46,006 bases of DNA from Alistipes sp. GTDB lineage: Bacteria; Bacteroidota; Bacteroidia; Bacteroidales; Rikenellaceae. Both the position numbers and the translations under genes were made by a program. The stretch's first letter is position 1, and every line of letters begins with the position of its first letter. A model generated the notes under the pieces. That model did no database searches and was not told the origin of the DNA. It worked only from the letters and a program-made list of their open reading frames with translations. Shown piece after piece: positions 1-8,331 of the stretch. The stretch spans positions 1 to 46,006 of the forward strand of contig JAGBXX010000022.1 in NCBI GenBank assembly GCA_017629035.1, in the 5' to 3' direction.

Positions 1-209
1 ACACCCTCGCCCAAAGCGTTAGGAGCCAAAACATACTGGTTGAGAAGGTAGTTCAAAGGCACTGTCATAACCTGAACGAAGGTAACAGCGGCACCCAAAC
101 CCAAAGCGGTCTTTACGCTCTTCGACACGGCAATGTACGAACACATACCGAAGAAGTATGCGAAGACCATATTTTCGATAAATACCGAATTAATAAACAA
201 ATTCAACAT
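1..209 (-). CDS. nqrE: Na+-translocating NADH:quinone reductase subunit E (5' part only)
   Basis: This is the N-terminal 69 residues of NqrE; the gene continues past the left edge of the window. NqrE is an integral inner-membrane subunit that, with NqrD, holds an Fe-S centre and forms part of the Na+ path of Na+-NQR. The reading frame begins MLNLFINSVFIENMVFAYFF and continues with a CSYIAVSKSVKTALGLG stretch that is very typical of NqrE. The ATG lies 11 nt downstream of the nqrD stop, so it is the fifth gene of the nqrABCDE(F) operon. NqrF, the NADH-oxidising flavoprotein, is expected further left but is not visible. The identification rests on sequence pattern and operon position. Confidence 0.93.
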   Translation of the reverse strand, partial: MLNLFINSVFIENMVFAYFFGMCSYIAVSKSVKTALGLGAAVTFVQVMTVPLNYLLNQYVLAPNALGEG

Positions 210-220
210 ACGCTACCCTC

Positions 221-823
221 CTATTTTTCCTGTAAATCCTTGTTAATAGAGCGATGAACCCAGATGATAACACCCACGATGATAAGTGCCATCGGAGGGA
301 AGAGCATCAATGAGTTGTTTACATAGCCAAAGCGTGCGATAACATCGAAGCCAAAGAGAGTACCCGAGCCGAAGAGCTCACGGAAGAAGGCTACCAACAC
401 AAGGATGAAGGCATAGCCCAAACCGTTAGCAACACCATCGACAAATGAGTCCCATGGCTTGTTACCCAAAGCGAAGGCCTCAACACGACCCATCACGATA
501 CAGTTGGTAATGATCAAACCAACGTATACTGAGAGCTGCTTCGACACGTCGTACATGAAGGCACGCAAGAACTGGTCTACAACGATAACCAATGTTGCGA
601 TAACAACCAACTGAACGATGATACGAATACGTGAAGGGACACCATTACGCATAAGTGACATTACGAGGTTCGAGAACGCTGTAACGAATGTCACAGAGAG
701 ACCCATAACAAATGCAGGCTCAAGCTTAACTGTTACGGCAAGAGCCGAGCAGATACCCAAGATCTGAACGATAACTGGGTTATTAGCTGCCAAAGGATTA
801 GTAAAATTCTTGCTTAGTTTCAT
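221..823 (-). CDS. nqrD: Na+-translocating NADH:quinone reductase subunit D
   Basis: NqrD is a multi-spanning inner-membrane subunit paired with NqrE in the sodium-pumping NADH:quinone oxidoreductase. The 200-residue protein has about six hydrophobic segments and family signatures such as [18 protein letters not shown] near the N-terminus and [12 protein letters not shown] in the middle, the latter carrying a cysteine expected to bind the shared Fe-S cluster. Length is normal for the family (about 205-210). It sits 3 nt after nqrC and 11 nt before nqrE, so the genes are tightly cotranscribed. Nothing unusual is seen. Confidence 0.95.
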   Translation of the reverse strand: MKLSKNFTNPLAANNPVIVQILGICSALAVTVKLEPAFVMGLSVTFVTAFSNLVMSLMRNGVPSRIRIIVQLVVIATLVIVVDQFLRAFMYDVSKQLSVYVGLIITNCIVMGRVEAFALGNKPWDSFVDGVANGLGYAFILVLVAFFRELFGSGTLFGFDVIARFGYVNNSLMLFPPMALIIVGVIIWVHRSINKDLQEK

Positions 824-826
824 AGC

Positions 827-1618
827 TTACTCCTCCTCAACTTTAGTAGGTTCAACATTTACGTCCTCAGCAACTGGCTCCTGGGCCTGCTCCTCAGAAG
901 TAGTATCCTCTGCAACAGCTGCTGTGAGAGTATCGAGGAATGACTTGTACTTGCCAATAGAGTTTGCAAGCATGGCGTTAACACCGTCACAAGTCTTAGT
1001 ACCACCTGTGATAGCGTCTACCTGGTGATCGTTCTGAGCACCACCCTTCTGCATGCGTACAGCGAACTCGCCCTCAGCATTGTAGAGCACCTTGCCCTCG
1101 AACTTCTTCTGCCAGATCTCAGTAGCGATCTCAGCACCAAGACCTGGAGTCTCACCTGCGTGATCCATCACGATACCAGAGATCTGAACCTTCTGGTCAA
1201 CAACATTGAGTGATACATAACCCCAGATATCGCCCCAAAGGCCCTTGCCGGCCATAGGTGCAACATACTTAGTTACGCCATCCTTCTCATACTTGAAGAT
1301 AGGGAACTCGTTCTCAGACGCTGTAAGACCCTTGAGGTCTGCTAGATCTGCGAACATAGCATCTACAGCAGCCTTATCCTCCTTGTTTACCTCAACAAAA
1401 GCACCGTCGACAATACGACCCATAGTAACTACGTCGTCGAAGTTCTCCTCGGCGCTACCGAAAGCCTTCATAATAGAAACCTTCTTCTCGTTGAGCACGT
1501 TAGCTGCCTGCTTATCCTTGAGCGATGTTGCCAAGAAAGCAAGCAAAGCACCAACGATTACCACCATCACAACTGTGTAGATGATGATATATGCGTTTGA
1601 ATTCTTATTGATTGCCAT
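827..1618 (-). CDS. nqrC: Na+-translocating NADH:quinone reductase subunit C
   Basis: NqrC is a membrane-anchored subunit carrying a covalently bound FMN, inserted by the ApbE flavin transferase. A single N-terminal membrane helix (residues about 9-30) is followed by a soluble FMN-binding domain. The flavinylation motif is visible as TGGTKT at about residues 204-209, with Thr207 the likely attachment site by comparison with the SGAT motif of other NqrC and RnfG proteins. The 263-residue chain ends in an acidic, low-complexity tail of about 30 residues (SEEQAQEPVAEDVNVEP) that I do not associate with the family core. It lies between nqrB (8 nt) and nqrD (3 nt). Confidence 0.94.
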   Translation of the reverse strand: MAINKNSNAYIIIYTVVMVVIVGALLAFLATSLKDKQAANVLNEKKVSIMKAFGSAEENFDDVVTMGRIVDGAFVEVNKEDKAAVDAMFADLADLKGLTASENEFPIFKYEKDGVTKYVAPMAGKGLWGDIWGYVSLNVVDQKVQISGIVMDHAGETPGLGAEIATEIWQKKFEGKVLYNAEGEFAVRMQKGGAQNDHQVDAITGGTKTCDGVNAMLANSIGKYKSFLDTLTAAVAEDTTSEEQAQEPVAEDVNVEPTKVEEE

Positions 1619-1626
1619 AGCTCCGA

Positions 1627-2730
1627 TTATTTTACATTCTTAATAAGCTTCTTACGACGTGCAACATTGCGCTCTACGACGAAGTAGTCGATGAGTGGAG
1701 CAAGTGCATTCATGAAGAGGATCGAGAGCATCATACCCTCTGGGTAAGCTGGGTTAACCACACGGATCAAGATTGCCAAAGCACCTACCATGAAACCGTA
1801 GATCCACTTACCGCAGTTTGTCTGAGCCGATGTAACAGGGTCTGTTGCCATAAACACAGCACCAAAGGCAAAACCACCAACCAACAAGTGGTAGTATGCA
1901 GGGTACTCGGTCATGCCTACAGCGTCGAAGAGGTAAGCGAAGGCCAAACCACCTACGAATACTGAGAGCATGATGCGCCATGAAGCAACACCTGTGAAGA
2001 GCAAGATAACTGCACCAAGCAAGATTGCTGCAGTAGATGTCTCACCGAGTGAACCAGGGATCAAACCGATGAAGGCATCCATAACGCTCCACTGCATCTC
2101 GCCTGTTGAGCCGAGCTGCTCGAGAGCCGTAGCACCAGTCTTAGCGTCAGCATACCATACAGCCTCACCAGACATCTGTGGAGTGTAAGCAAAGAATGCA
2201 AAGGCACGAGCCAACAACGCTGGGTTGAAGACGTTCATACCAGTACCACCGAATACCTCCTTACCGATGACTACAGCGAAAGCTGTTGAGAGAGCAACGA
2301 TCCACAAAGGTACAGTAACAGGCATTACCAATGGAATGAGAAGACCTGTCACGAGGAAACCCTCGTTGATCTCGTGCTTACGCTTCTGAGCAAATGCAAA
2401 CTCGATTGCAAGACCAGTAACGTAAGATACGATGATTGTAGGCAACGCCTTGAGGAAACCGAACCAGAATGCAGGGAAAATCTCTGTGATACCAGCCTGG
2501 TAACCAACGTTGTACATACCAACCAACATAGCAGGGATAAGTGCCAATACTACAACGATCATCACACGCTTGATATCGTTACAGTCACGCACGTGGCTAC
2601 CACGCTGAGTTGTTGTGTTAGGAACAAAAAGGAATGTCTCAAAGCCCTCGAAAGTTGAGTGCAAGAAACCGAGCTTACCGCCCTCTGAGAAGGTAGGCTT
2701 AATCTTATCTACAATATTACGCAATCCCAT
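1627..2730 (-). CDS. nqrB: Na+-translocating NADH:quinone reductase subunit B
   Basis: NqrB is the large membrane subunit that binds covalent FMN and riboflavin, forms the main Na+ channel and contributes to the quinone site. The 367-residue protein is rich in membrane segments and has the characteristic N-terminal TTQRGSHVRDCNDIKRVM stretch. The flavinylation-type motif GETSTAAILLGA lies just past the middle; a Thr there is the expected FMN carrier. Length is somewhat below the usual 400 or so, which I read as normal variation in Bacteroidales. It follows nqrA after 3 nt. Confidence 0.95.
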   Translation of the reverse strand: MGLRNIVDKIKPTFSEGGKLGFLHSTFEGFETFLFVPNTTTQRGSHVRDCNDIKRVMIVVVLALIPAMLVGMYNVGYQAGITEIFPAFWFGFLKALPTIIVSYVTGLAIEFAFAQKRKHEINEGFLVTGLLIPLVMPVTVPLWIVALSTAFAVVIGKEVFGGTGMNVFNPALLARAFAFFAYTPQMSGEAVWYADAKTGATALEQLGSTGEMQWSVMDAFIGLIPGSLGETSTAAILLGAVILLFTGVASWRIMLSVFVGGLAFAYLFDAVGMTEYPAYYHLLVGGFAFGAVFMATDPVTSAQTNCGKWIYGFMVGALAILIRVVNPAYPEGMMLSILFMNALAPLIDYFVVERNVARRKKLIKNVK

Positions 2731-2733
2731 AGC

Positions 2734-4071
2734 TTAGCTCTCCTTAATCATTAGGTTAATACCGTCGCGAAGAATCTGCTGCATCTCGATCTTTGATGGA
2801 TCAACAAACTCGCAGAGTGCCAAATCCTCAGGAAGAACCTCGTACAAACCAAGATTCTCCATCTTGTCGAGATCCTTAACAAGGCACGCCTTCAACAAAT
2901 AAGCTACATATACATCCATTGGCAAGTAGTTCTCATAAAGACCTGTTACCACGAATGGACGCTCACCACCATTGAGGTTAGTATCGAGCTTGTACTCCTT
3001 CTTAGGGCAGAGCCATGAGAAGTATGCACGTGATACTGAGAAGCGGTGGAAACGTGGCATTGCCCAACCGAGCAACTCGTAAACGTTACCCTCAGGGAGC
3101 AATGTGATCATGTTAGCGTCAGCAGCGATATAGCCATCAGCAGCTGTTGTGCGGCCAGTGAGTGCGTTACCAGAGATAACACGTACGTTCTCCTTAACCT
3201 TGCCGATGATTGACTCTACTGCAGCACCAGCGATGATGCGCTTGTAGCATGGCTTCTCAGCCTCGCTACCAGCAACAACGATAGTCTTAGACATATCGAA
3301 CTTGCCTGTGCGTACCATGCGGCCGATGATTGCAACATCCTGGATATTTACAGTCCACACGATATCGCCCTTAGCAATACGGTCGATGTGGTGGATCTGA
3401 ACACCCACGTTACCTACAGGGTGCTTACCAGAGAATGTGTGGTACTCCACGCCCTTAATCTCAGACATGAAACCCTCAGCGCCCTTGCGAGCTGAGAGGT
3501 GCACCTTGCCCTCAGTAAGGCGGCTAAGGAGTGCCATACCTGCCTCGATGTTCTCACGCTCAGAGGCCAAGGCGAAGTTGTAGTCTGGGGCCAAAGGAGC
3601 TGAGTCGAAGGCTGAAACAAAGATTGCCTTAGGCTGTGCGTCGGGGTTAGCGATAACACCATAAGGACGCTCAACGATACGAGTCCAAAGACCCGACTCG
3701 AGCAACATCTCAACAATCTCCGAACGCTCTGCCTTGGCTGGGTCAACCACCTTAATAGCCTTAGCCACCTGCTCCTGGTCTGGCTCTACGGCAACGTTGA
3801 GGAGCTTACGCTTCTCGCCACGGTTGATGGCCGAAACCACACCGCTAACAGGAGAAGTGAACAAGATGCGTGGGTTGTTCTTATCGAAGAACAAAGCGGC
3901 ACCTGCCTCTACCTTGTCGCCAACCTTAACCAACAGCTTTGGAGTAACGTTCTCATAATCCAGTGGGCTCACTGCATAAGACTTCGCCATAGGAGCGTTC
4001 TCCACGCGAAGCTCTGCCTTACCTGCCAGATTGATGTCGAGACCTTTACGTAAATTAATGTTTTTCGACAT
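2734..4071 (-). CDS. nqrA: Na+-translocating NADH:quinone reductase subunit A
   Basis: NqrA is the peripheral cytoplasmic subunit of Na+-NQR that contacts the quinone site. The 445-residue length matches the family. It opens with LRKGLDINLAGKAE and has the barrel-sandwich segment LLVKVGDKVEAGAALFFDK, similar to RnfC and lipoyl-like domains. The middle segment VHHIDR-type region and GDIVWTVNIQDVAIIGR are typical. It is the first gene of the operon and is preceded by a promoter-like sequence about 100 nt upstream, giving a leader of roughly 95 nt. The start is ATG at 4071; no Shine-Dalgarno is seen, as is usual in Bacteroidetes. Confidence 0.96.
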   Translation of the reverse strand: MSKNINLRKGLDINLAGKAELRVENAPMAKSYAVSPLDYENVTPKLLVKVGDKVEAGAALFFDKNNPRILFTSPVSGVVSAINRGEKRKLLNVAVEPDQEQVAKAIKVVDPAKAERSEIVEMLLESGLWTRIVERPYGVIANPDAQPKAIFVSAFDSAPLAPDYNFALASERENIEAGMALLSRLTEGKVHLSARKGAEGFMSEIKGVEYHTFSGKHPVGNVGVQIHHIDRIAKGDIVWTVNIQDVAIIGRMVRTGKFDMSKTIVVAGSEAEKPCYKRIIAGAAVESIIGKVKENVRVISGNALTGRTTAADGYIAADANMITLLPEGNVYELLGWAMPRFHRFSVSRAYFSWLCPKKEYKLDTNLNGGERPFVVTGLYENYLPMDVYVAYLLKACLVKDLDKMENLGLYEVLPEDLALCEFVDPSKIEMQQILRDGINLMIKES

Positions 4072-4168
4072 AAAAACTGTTTGTTAGATTAATGATTTTA
4101 ACTATTTTGTTTATGTTTGTGTCTATCGACTGCAAATTAACACCTCTGTTAGTAATTAAAATGCGCAC

Positions 4169-4198
4169 GAAGGTACGGATTTTTTTTCATCCAAACAA
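4169..4198 (-). promoter_or_regulatory. Probable promoter of the nqr operon
   Basis: On the minus strand a TTG (4198-4196) is followed after exactly 19 nt by TACCTTCG (4176-4169). This fits the Bacteroidetes vegetative promoter (TTTG, 19 nt, TAnnTTTG) with one mismatch in the -7 box. Transcription would start near 4165, giving nqrA a leader of about 95 nt that contains only a weak hairpin (TAACA/TGTTA). Confidence 0.55.
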
Positions 4199-4358
4199 CC
4201 ATTTTAGCGGATATTTGTAATAATTCTCTACATATTGTCCCAAACATCCAAAACTATCACGCCTGCAAACCTCGGACTACCTCCGAAGGATAAAACAAGA
4301 AGCATAAACAAAATAACCAAAAGTTTTTGACGGATTATGGTTTTTCGATAAAATTTCC
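4199..4358. other. Intergenic stretch between divergent nqr and tatD-like operons
   Basis: Together with the nqr leader this makes about 300 nt without a gene. It is A/T-rich with a small imperfect hairpin around CTCGGACTACCTCCGAAG. I see no riboswitch, small gene or operator that I can name. Confidence 0.4.
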
Positions 4359-4366
4359 TATATTTG
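4359..4366 (+). promoter_or_regulatory. -7 box in front of the TatD-like gene
   Basis: TATATTTG matches the Bacteroidetes -7 element TAnnTTTG. The matching -33 position (19 nt upstream) reads TATG, one mismatch from TTTG. Transcription would start at about 4370, and the ATG is at 4374, so the message would be leaderless or nearly so. Confidence 0.5.
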
Positions 4367-4373
4367 TAGCTTG

Positions 4374-4964
4374 ATGGCCCTAGAGAGAGACATACTGGTG
4401 GATATACACACCCACCACCCACGCCCCGAGGTGCTCTCGCCACGCATGGCGGGCATACATCCGTGGGATGCTACCGAGGAGTTTGAGCTGCCCGATTTTG
4501 CCTCGTGCGACATCATCGGCGAGACAGGTTTGGACTTCGTCTACCAGGTAGACAAGGGGATTCAGGAGCGACTCTTCAGAGCCCATCTCGAGGCAGCTAA
4601 GAGGCTACACAAACCCGTAGTGCTACACGTGGTAAAAGCCTTTGAACCAACGATTAAGATACTCGAAGAGTACCACCTCAAAGGCGTTGTGTTTCACGGT
4701 TTTGTTGGCTCCGAACAGCAGGCTACAGAGGCTTTACGCAGAGGATACTACCTCTCCTTTGGCGAGCGTTCGTTGCGTTCTCAAAAGACACAGAGCGCAA
4801 TAGCCCTAACACCCATCGAGAGGCTCTTTGCCGAGACCGACGACAACCCCGAGCTCGACATTGCAACGATTATCGACGCAATAGCAGAGCTCAAGCACCT
4901 TGCAGCAGAGGAGCTAAAAAAGGAATTAGAGAAAAACTATAAACGACTCATAATAGAGAGATGA
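4374..4964 (+). CDS. TatD-family metal-dependent hydrolase
   Basis: This is a short member (196 residues) of the TatD metallo-dependent hydrolase family, TIM-barrel phosphohydrolases or nucleases active on DNA or small phosphorylated substrates; the exact substrate cannot be told. Visible motifs are the N-terminal metal site DIHTHHP, GETGLDF, the HVVKAF strand, FHGFVGS and the C-terminal AETDDNPE with the metal-binding Asp. Usual TatD proteins are about 250-265 residues, but Bacteroidetes have shorter ones. I chose the ATG at 4374; an in-frame TTG lies one codon earlier. It overlaps tcdA by 4 nt (ATGA), so translation is probably coupled. Confidence 0.85.
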   Translation: MALERDILVDIHTHHPRPEVLSPRMAGIHPWDATEEFELPDFASCDIIGETGLDFVYQVDKGIQERLFRAHLEAAKRLHKPVVLHVVKAFEPTIKILEEYHLKGVVFHGFVGSEQQATEALRRGYYLSFGERSLRSQKTQSAIALTPIERLFAETDDNPELDIATIIDAIAELKHLAAEELKKELEKNYKRLIIER

Positions 4965-5704
4965 ATAACTGGTTAGAGCGCACCGAGCTACTACTCGGAG
5001 AGGAGAAACTGGCGATGCTACGTGGTGCCAACGTCCTTGTTGTGGGCGTGGGTGGCGTGGGCGCCTATGCTGCCGAGATGATTGTTCGCTCGGGCGTAGG
5101 TCGCATGACCATTGCCGATGCCGACAAGGTGTCGCCAAGCAATATCAACCGCCAGCTTGTAGCCCTGCACTCCACCGTAGGACTTGAGAAGTGCGACATT
5201 CTGCGTGATAGATTGCTAGATATAAACCCCGAACTAAAGCTAAATATAGTCAACCGATTTATCAAGGACGACGAGACCGACGCACTACTCGATAGCGACA
5301 AATTTGACTATGTGGTAGATGCCATAGATACCCTCTCGCCCAAGCTCGCTCTAATCAAGGGAGCACTCGACCGTGGCATACCTCTAGTGAGCTCCATGGG
5401 GGCAGGCGCCAAGACCGACCCAACACTCATGGAGATTAAGGATATCGCCAAAACACACCACTGCCCACTGGCGCACATGCTGCGCAAACGCCTACATAAA
5501 ATAGGCATACGTCGAGGCTTCAAGGCTGTATTCTCGCCCGAGCCTGTGCGCGAGGGTGCGATGATTCTCTGCGAGGAGCAGAACAAGAAGTCGAACGTCG
5601 GCACAATATCCTACATCCCAGCCCTCTTCGGCATAGGATGCGCCTCGGTGGTCATACGTGGCCTCGTGGGCGAGTTGGAGGGCGACAATAGTGAAGAAAA
5701 GTAA
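4961..5704 (+). CDS. tcdA: tRNA threonylcarbamoyladenosine dehydratase (TcdA/CsdL family)
   Basis: TcdA uses ATP to cyclise t6A37 to ct6A in ANN-decoding tRNAs. The 247-residue protein is an E1-like ThiF-fold ATPase. The nucleotide-binding GVGGVGAYAAEMIVRSG lies at about residues 29-45, followed by the adenylation motif DADKVSPSNINRQ (about 53-65). Downstream it has VVDAIDTLSPK and the family-typical KTDPT and SSMGAGAK stretches, which separate TcdA from MoeB and ThiF. It lacks the CxxC zinc pairs of MoeB and ThiF, in line with TcdA. It is the second gene of a three-gene plus-strand operon. Confidence 0.9.
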   Translation: MNNWLERTELLLGEEKLAMLRGANVLVVGVGGVGAYAAEMIVRSGVGRMTIADADKVSPSNINRQLVALHSTVGLEKCDILRDRLLDINPELKLNIVNRFIKDDETDALLDSDKFDYVVDAIDTLSPKLALIKGALDRGIPLVSSMGAGAKTDPTLMEIKDIAKTHHCPLAHMLRKRLHKIGIRRGFKAVFSPEPVREGAMILCEEQNKKSNVGTISYIPALFGIGCASVVIRGLVGELEGDNSEEK

Positions 5705-5724
5705 GAAACTAAAAAATAACCAAT

Positions 5725-6663
5725 ATGAAGAAAATAGTCTTTTTAGATGAGTACAGCATTGCTGGCCGTGACCTCACAAAGATTAGCTCACAGGGCGAGT
5801 ATATCGCATATAACAACACCACAAAAGAGCAGGTAGTAGAGCGCCTTAAGGGTGCCGATGTCGCCATTACCAACAAGGTGATGATCGACGGCGACACTAT
5901 GCGTCAACTCCCTGACCTTAAGCTTATTTGCGTGGCTGCAACAGGCATGAACAACGTAGATCTCGAGGCGGCAAAGGAGCTCGGTATCGAGGTTAAGAAT
6001 GCCGTTGGCTACTCGACAATCTCAGTTGCTGAGACAACACTTGCATCGGCACTTGCACTGGCTCGCAACATCGTATATTTCGACGAATATTTCCACGACG
6101 GCCGCTACTCTAAGGCAGACCGCGCCTTCTGCTACGACCGCCTAACATTCCAGATTAGCGGTAAGAAATGGGGTATCATCGGCCTTGGCAACATCGGCCG
6201 TGAGGTTGCTCGCCTGGCTTCGGCCTTTGGCTGCGAGGTGCGCTACTTCTCAACCTCGGGTGCTAAGCGTGAGGAGGCATACCCTGCAGTAGAGCTCGAC
6301 GAGCTGCTCAAGTGGAGCGACATCGTGTCGGTACACTCGCCACTCAACGAGCGTACACGAGGTCTTGTGGGTCGTCGTGAGCTCCAGCTTATGAAGCCTA
6401 CATCGTTGATTATCAACGTGGCACGTGGTGGTATCATCGACGAGGCAGCCCTTGCCGAGGCTCTCGACAATGGCTGGGTGGCAGCAGCAGCACTCGACGT
6501 ATTCTCAGTAGAGCCACTACGTGAGTCGCCACTCTACAACATCAAGGATCGCTACCGTCTTTTGGCCTCGCCACACAACGCATGGTCTGCTGCCGAGGCT
6601 ATCGACCGACTCATAGAGTGCGTTGCCGAGAACATACGTACTTGGCTCGAGAAGCAGGAGTAG
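5725..6663 (+). CDS. D-2-hydroxyacid dehydrogenase (NAD-dependent)
   Basis: An oxidoreductase interconverting a D-2-hydroxyacid and a 2-ketoacid with NAD(H). The 312-residue length is typical. The Rossmann glycine motif GIIGLGNIGRE is near residues 151-161. Catalytic residues are seen as the Arg in NVARGGIID, the Glu in the SVEPLRESPL segment, and the His in SPHNAW. Candidates include glycerate, hydroxypyruvate or phosphoglycerate dehydrogenase; there is no ACT domain, so it is not a long-form SerA. It follows tcdA after 20 nt and ends 19 nt before a strong terminator. Confidence 0.9.
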   Translation: MKKIVFLDEYSIAGRDLTKISSQGEYIAYNNTTKEQVVERLKGADVAITNKVMIDGDTMRQLPDLKLICVAATGMNNVDLEAAKELGIEVKNAVGYSTISVAETTLASALALARNIVYFDEYFHDGRYSKADRAFCYDRLTFQISGKKWGIIGLGNIGREVARLASAFGCEVRYFSTSGAKREEAYPAVELDELLKWSDIVSVHSPLNERTRGLVGRRELQLMKPTSLIINVARGGIIDEAALAEALDNGWVAAAALDVFSVEPLRESPLYNIKDRYRLLASPHNAWSAAEAIDRLIECVAENIRTWLEKQE

Positions 6664-6681
6664 TAGCCCAACAACAAAAGA

Positions 6682-6725
6682 TTAGGGGTTGTCCACACAT
6701 CGATGGACAACCCCTAACTTTTTTT
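6682..6725 (+). terminator. Intrinsic terminator, plausibly bidirectional
   Basis: A perfect 14-bp stem (6682-6695 with 6704-6717) with an 8-nt loop is followed by seven T (6719-6725). It closes the plus-strand operon. In the other direction a weaker T-rich run follows, so it may also serve the minus gene ending at 6738. Confidence 0.92.
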
Positions 6726-6737
6726 CACTTCCTCACG

Positions 6738-8162
6738 TTACTGCTTGCTCTCCTTTCTTAGAGCACGTGCATCACGACGTGCTGCCTTAGCCTCGGCCGA
6801 GGCAAGGCGAATATGCTGAGGGCGTGAGAAGTTGAAGCCAAGGCCTACATAGAGGCTGCGTGACAACGGACGCTCGAAGATAACAGTACCCTTTGAGGTG
6901 CTAACGCTATTGAAGTCGACAAAATCTGCGCCAACAAAGAGATTTACCGCACGTGCGTGGATATTGAGAGCCACGCCAAAGATACCATAGTCATCGCCCA
7001 TGAAGAAGGTCTTGCTCACAGTTGCCGAGATCCAGTTTGTTGGGCGGATATTAAGCGATGCGGTGAGCTCGCTCGACTGTATAGCACTATCATAGAATAC
7101 GTTATGAGAGAGCAGACCTATTGACATATAGTCATACAAGAAGTTATACTCAAGGCCGATGTTGAACGAGCCATGGAGCATCTTCTTGAGATTCTCGCCA
7201 CCTGAGCCGAGGGCACCATAGTGCTGGAGCTTGGTGTTGGCGATATTGCCAATACCATTTATCGAGCTATCCGACAAGTCTAACTTGGTGTTGATATTGT
7301 AGCTCTTGCTACCCGCCCCATTCCATGTGATAAAGCCGAGGTCGACAACCGAAGCCGAGATCTTGAGGCGATCTCTAAACAGACGAACCTCGGTACCAAG
7401 GTCAGCGGCAAAACCGGCATTGAGCGGAGCTCTAAAGAGACTTCCTATCTGAGCGTCGTAGACCTCCTCGCCGTCGTATGCACGTCCAAGCTCAGGATCT
7501 ATATCACGCATAAACATACCTGTGAGCTGATAGTCACCATTTAGATGATATGTATCGTTAATACGAGAACCTGTTCTCATATCGCCAGCGATGTTCATCA
7601 CACCAAAGAGCGCCTTGACACGTACACCTATATTTACATTCTTGTGTACGTAGAACGATGTACCGAGGTATGCCTCCAAAAATCCCGAGGCATCGAGGTG
7701 GCCATTAACCGCATTGCCAGCACCCTTCATCGAGCTGATAAGCGAGTTGGAGAACGAGGCAGCACCCTGCACACGGCTATTAAGACCTATGTTCCAGTAG
7801 GTGCGCTTAGAGTAGAAACCGAGGCCCAACACATTGACATTGGCACTTAGGTTAAGGTGTGACTCATCGGCAAAACGGCTCAATGCATCGCTCTGAGAGA
7901 TGCTGTTATCAAAAATAGATACATACTCATTGCCCACTCTCTGGTATAGATTCTCGACCGAAAGGAAGTCGCTCGTGATACTTGCACCAATGCCACTCAT
8001 GCCCGGAAGTGCTATATAACCACGTGTAGGCGTGAGCGCTGGGTTAAGCTCTGTGCGGAAGTACGAGCCACGCATGAAGTATGAGGTACGAAGCTGCGCC
8101 TCGGCAGCGACACTCGTCAGCAATACTGCCACAAGGAGTATCAACTTATGAAAGGTTCTCAT
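6738..8162 (-). CDS. DUF5723-type outer-membrane protein
   Basis: A 474-residue secreted protein with a clear signal peptide (residues 1-22, cleaved after AEAQ). The mature part begins TSYFMRGSYFRTELNPALTP, the hallmark I associate with the DUF5723 family of Bacteroidetes outer-membrane proteins. The body alternates polar and hydrophobic residues with many Gly, Asn, Tyr and Phe, as in a beta-barrel, and the end (KAARRDARALRKESKQ) is a basic tail. Function is unknown. It stands alone between two terminators. Family assignment is from memory of the pattern; surface or outer-membrane placement is more certain than the DUF number. Confidence 0.75.
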   Translation of the reverse strand: MRTFHKLILLVAVLLTSVAAEAQLRTSYFMRGSYFRTELNPALTPTRGYIALPGMSGIGASITSDFLSVENLYQRVGNEYVSIFDNSISQSDALSRFADESHLNLSANVNVLGLGFYSKRTYWNIGLNSRVQGAASFSNSLISSMKGAGNAVNGHLDASGFLEAYLGTSFYVHKNVNIGVRVKALFGVMNIAGDMRTGSRINDTYHLNGDYQLTGMFMRDIDPELGRAYDGEEVYDAQIGSLFRAPLNAGFAADLGTEVRLFRDRLKISASVVDLGFITWNGAGSKSYNINTKLDLSDSSINGIGNIANTKLQHYGALGSGGENLKKMLHGSFNIGLEYNFLYDYMSIGLLSHNVFYDSAIQSSELTASLNIRPTNWISATVSKTFFMGDDYGIFGVALNIHARAVNLFVGADFVDFNSVSTSKGTVIFERPLSRSLYVGLGFNFSRPQHIRLASAEAKAARRDARALRKESKQ

Positions 8163-8229
8163 AGACTATATATAAAAGGGTTATAGCACAAAGATATATA
8201 AATTAGCTCAAACAAACAAGCACGACAGC

Positions 8230-8266
8230 AAAAAAAAAGAGTGCCAACCCCATTGGGCCAGCACTC
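8230..8266 (-). terminator. Terminator after glnS
   Basis: On the minus strand a 12-bp stem (8266-8255 with 8250-8239, three G-U pairs) with a 4-nt loop is followed by a run of nine T (8238-8230). Confidence 0.9.
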
Positions 8267-8331
8267 CTCTCTACTCATTTCAAGCACCTATCTCGGGCTA
8301 ACACGACGGTATTGCCCAAGTGTTGGTCGCC

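Noticed and set aside
4072-4165. A riboswitch in the nqr leader
   Set aside because: The leader is about 95 nt but A/T-rich with only a weak 5-bp hairpin and no motif of a known riboswitch.
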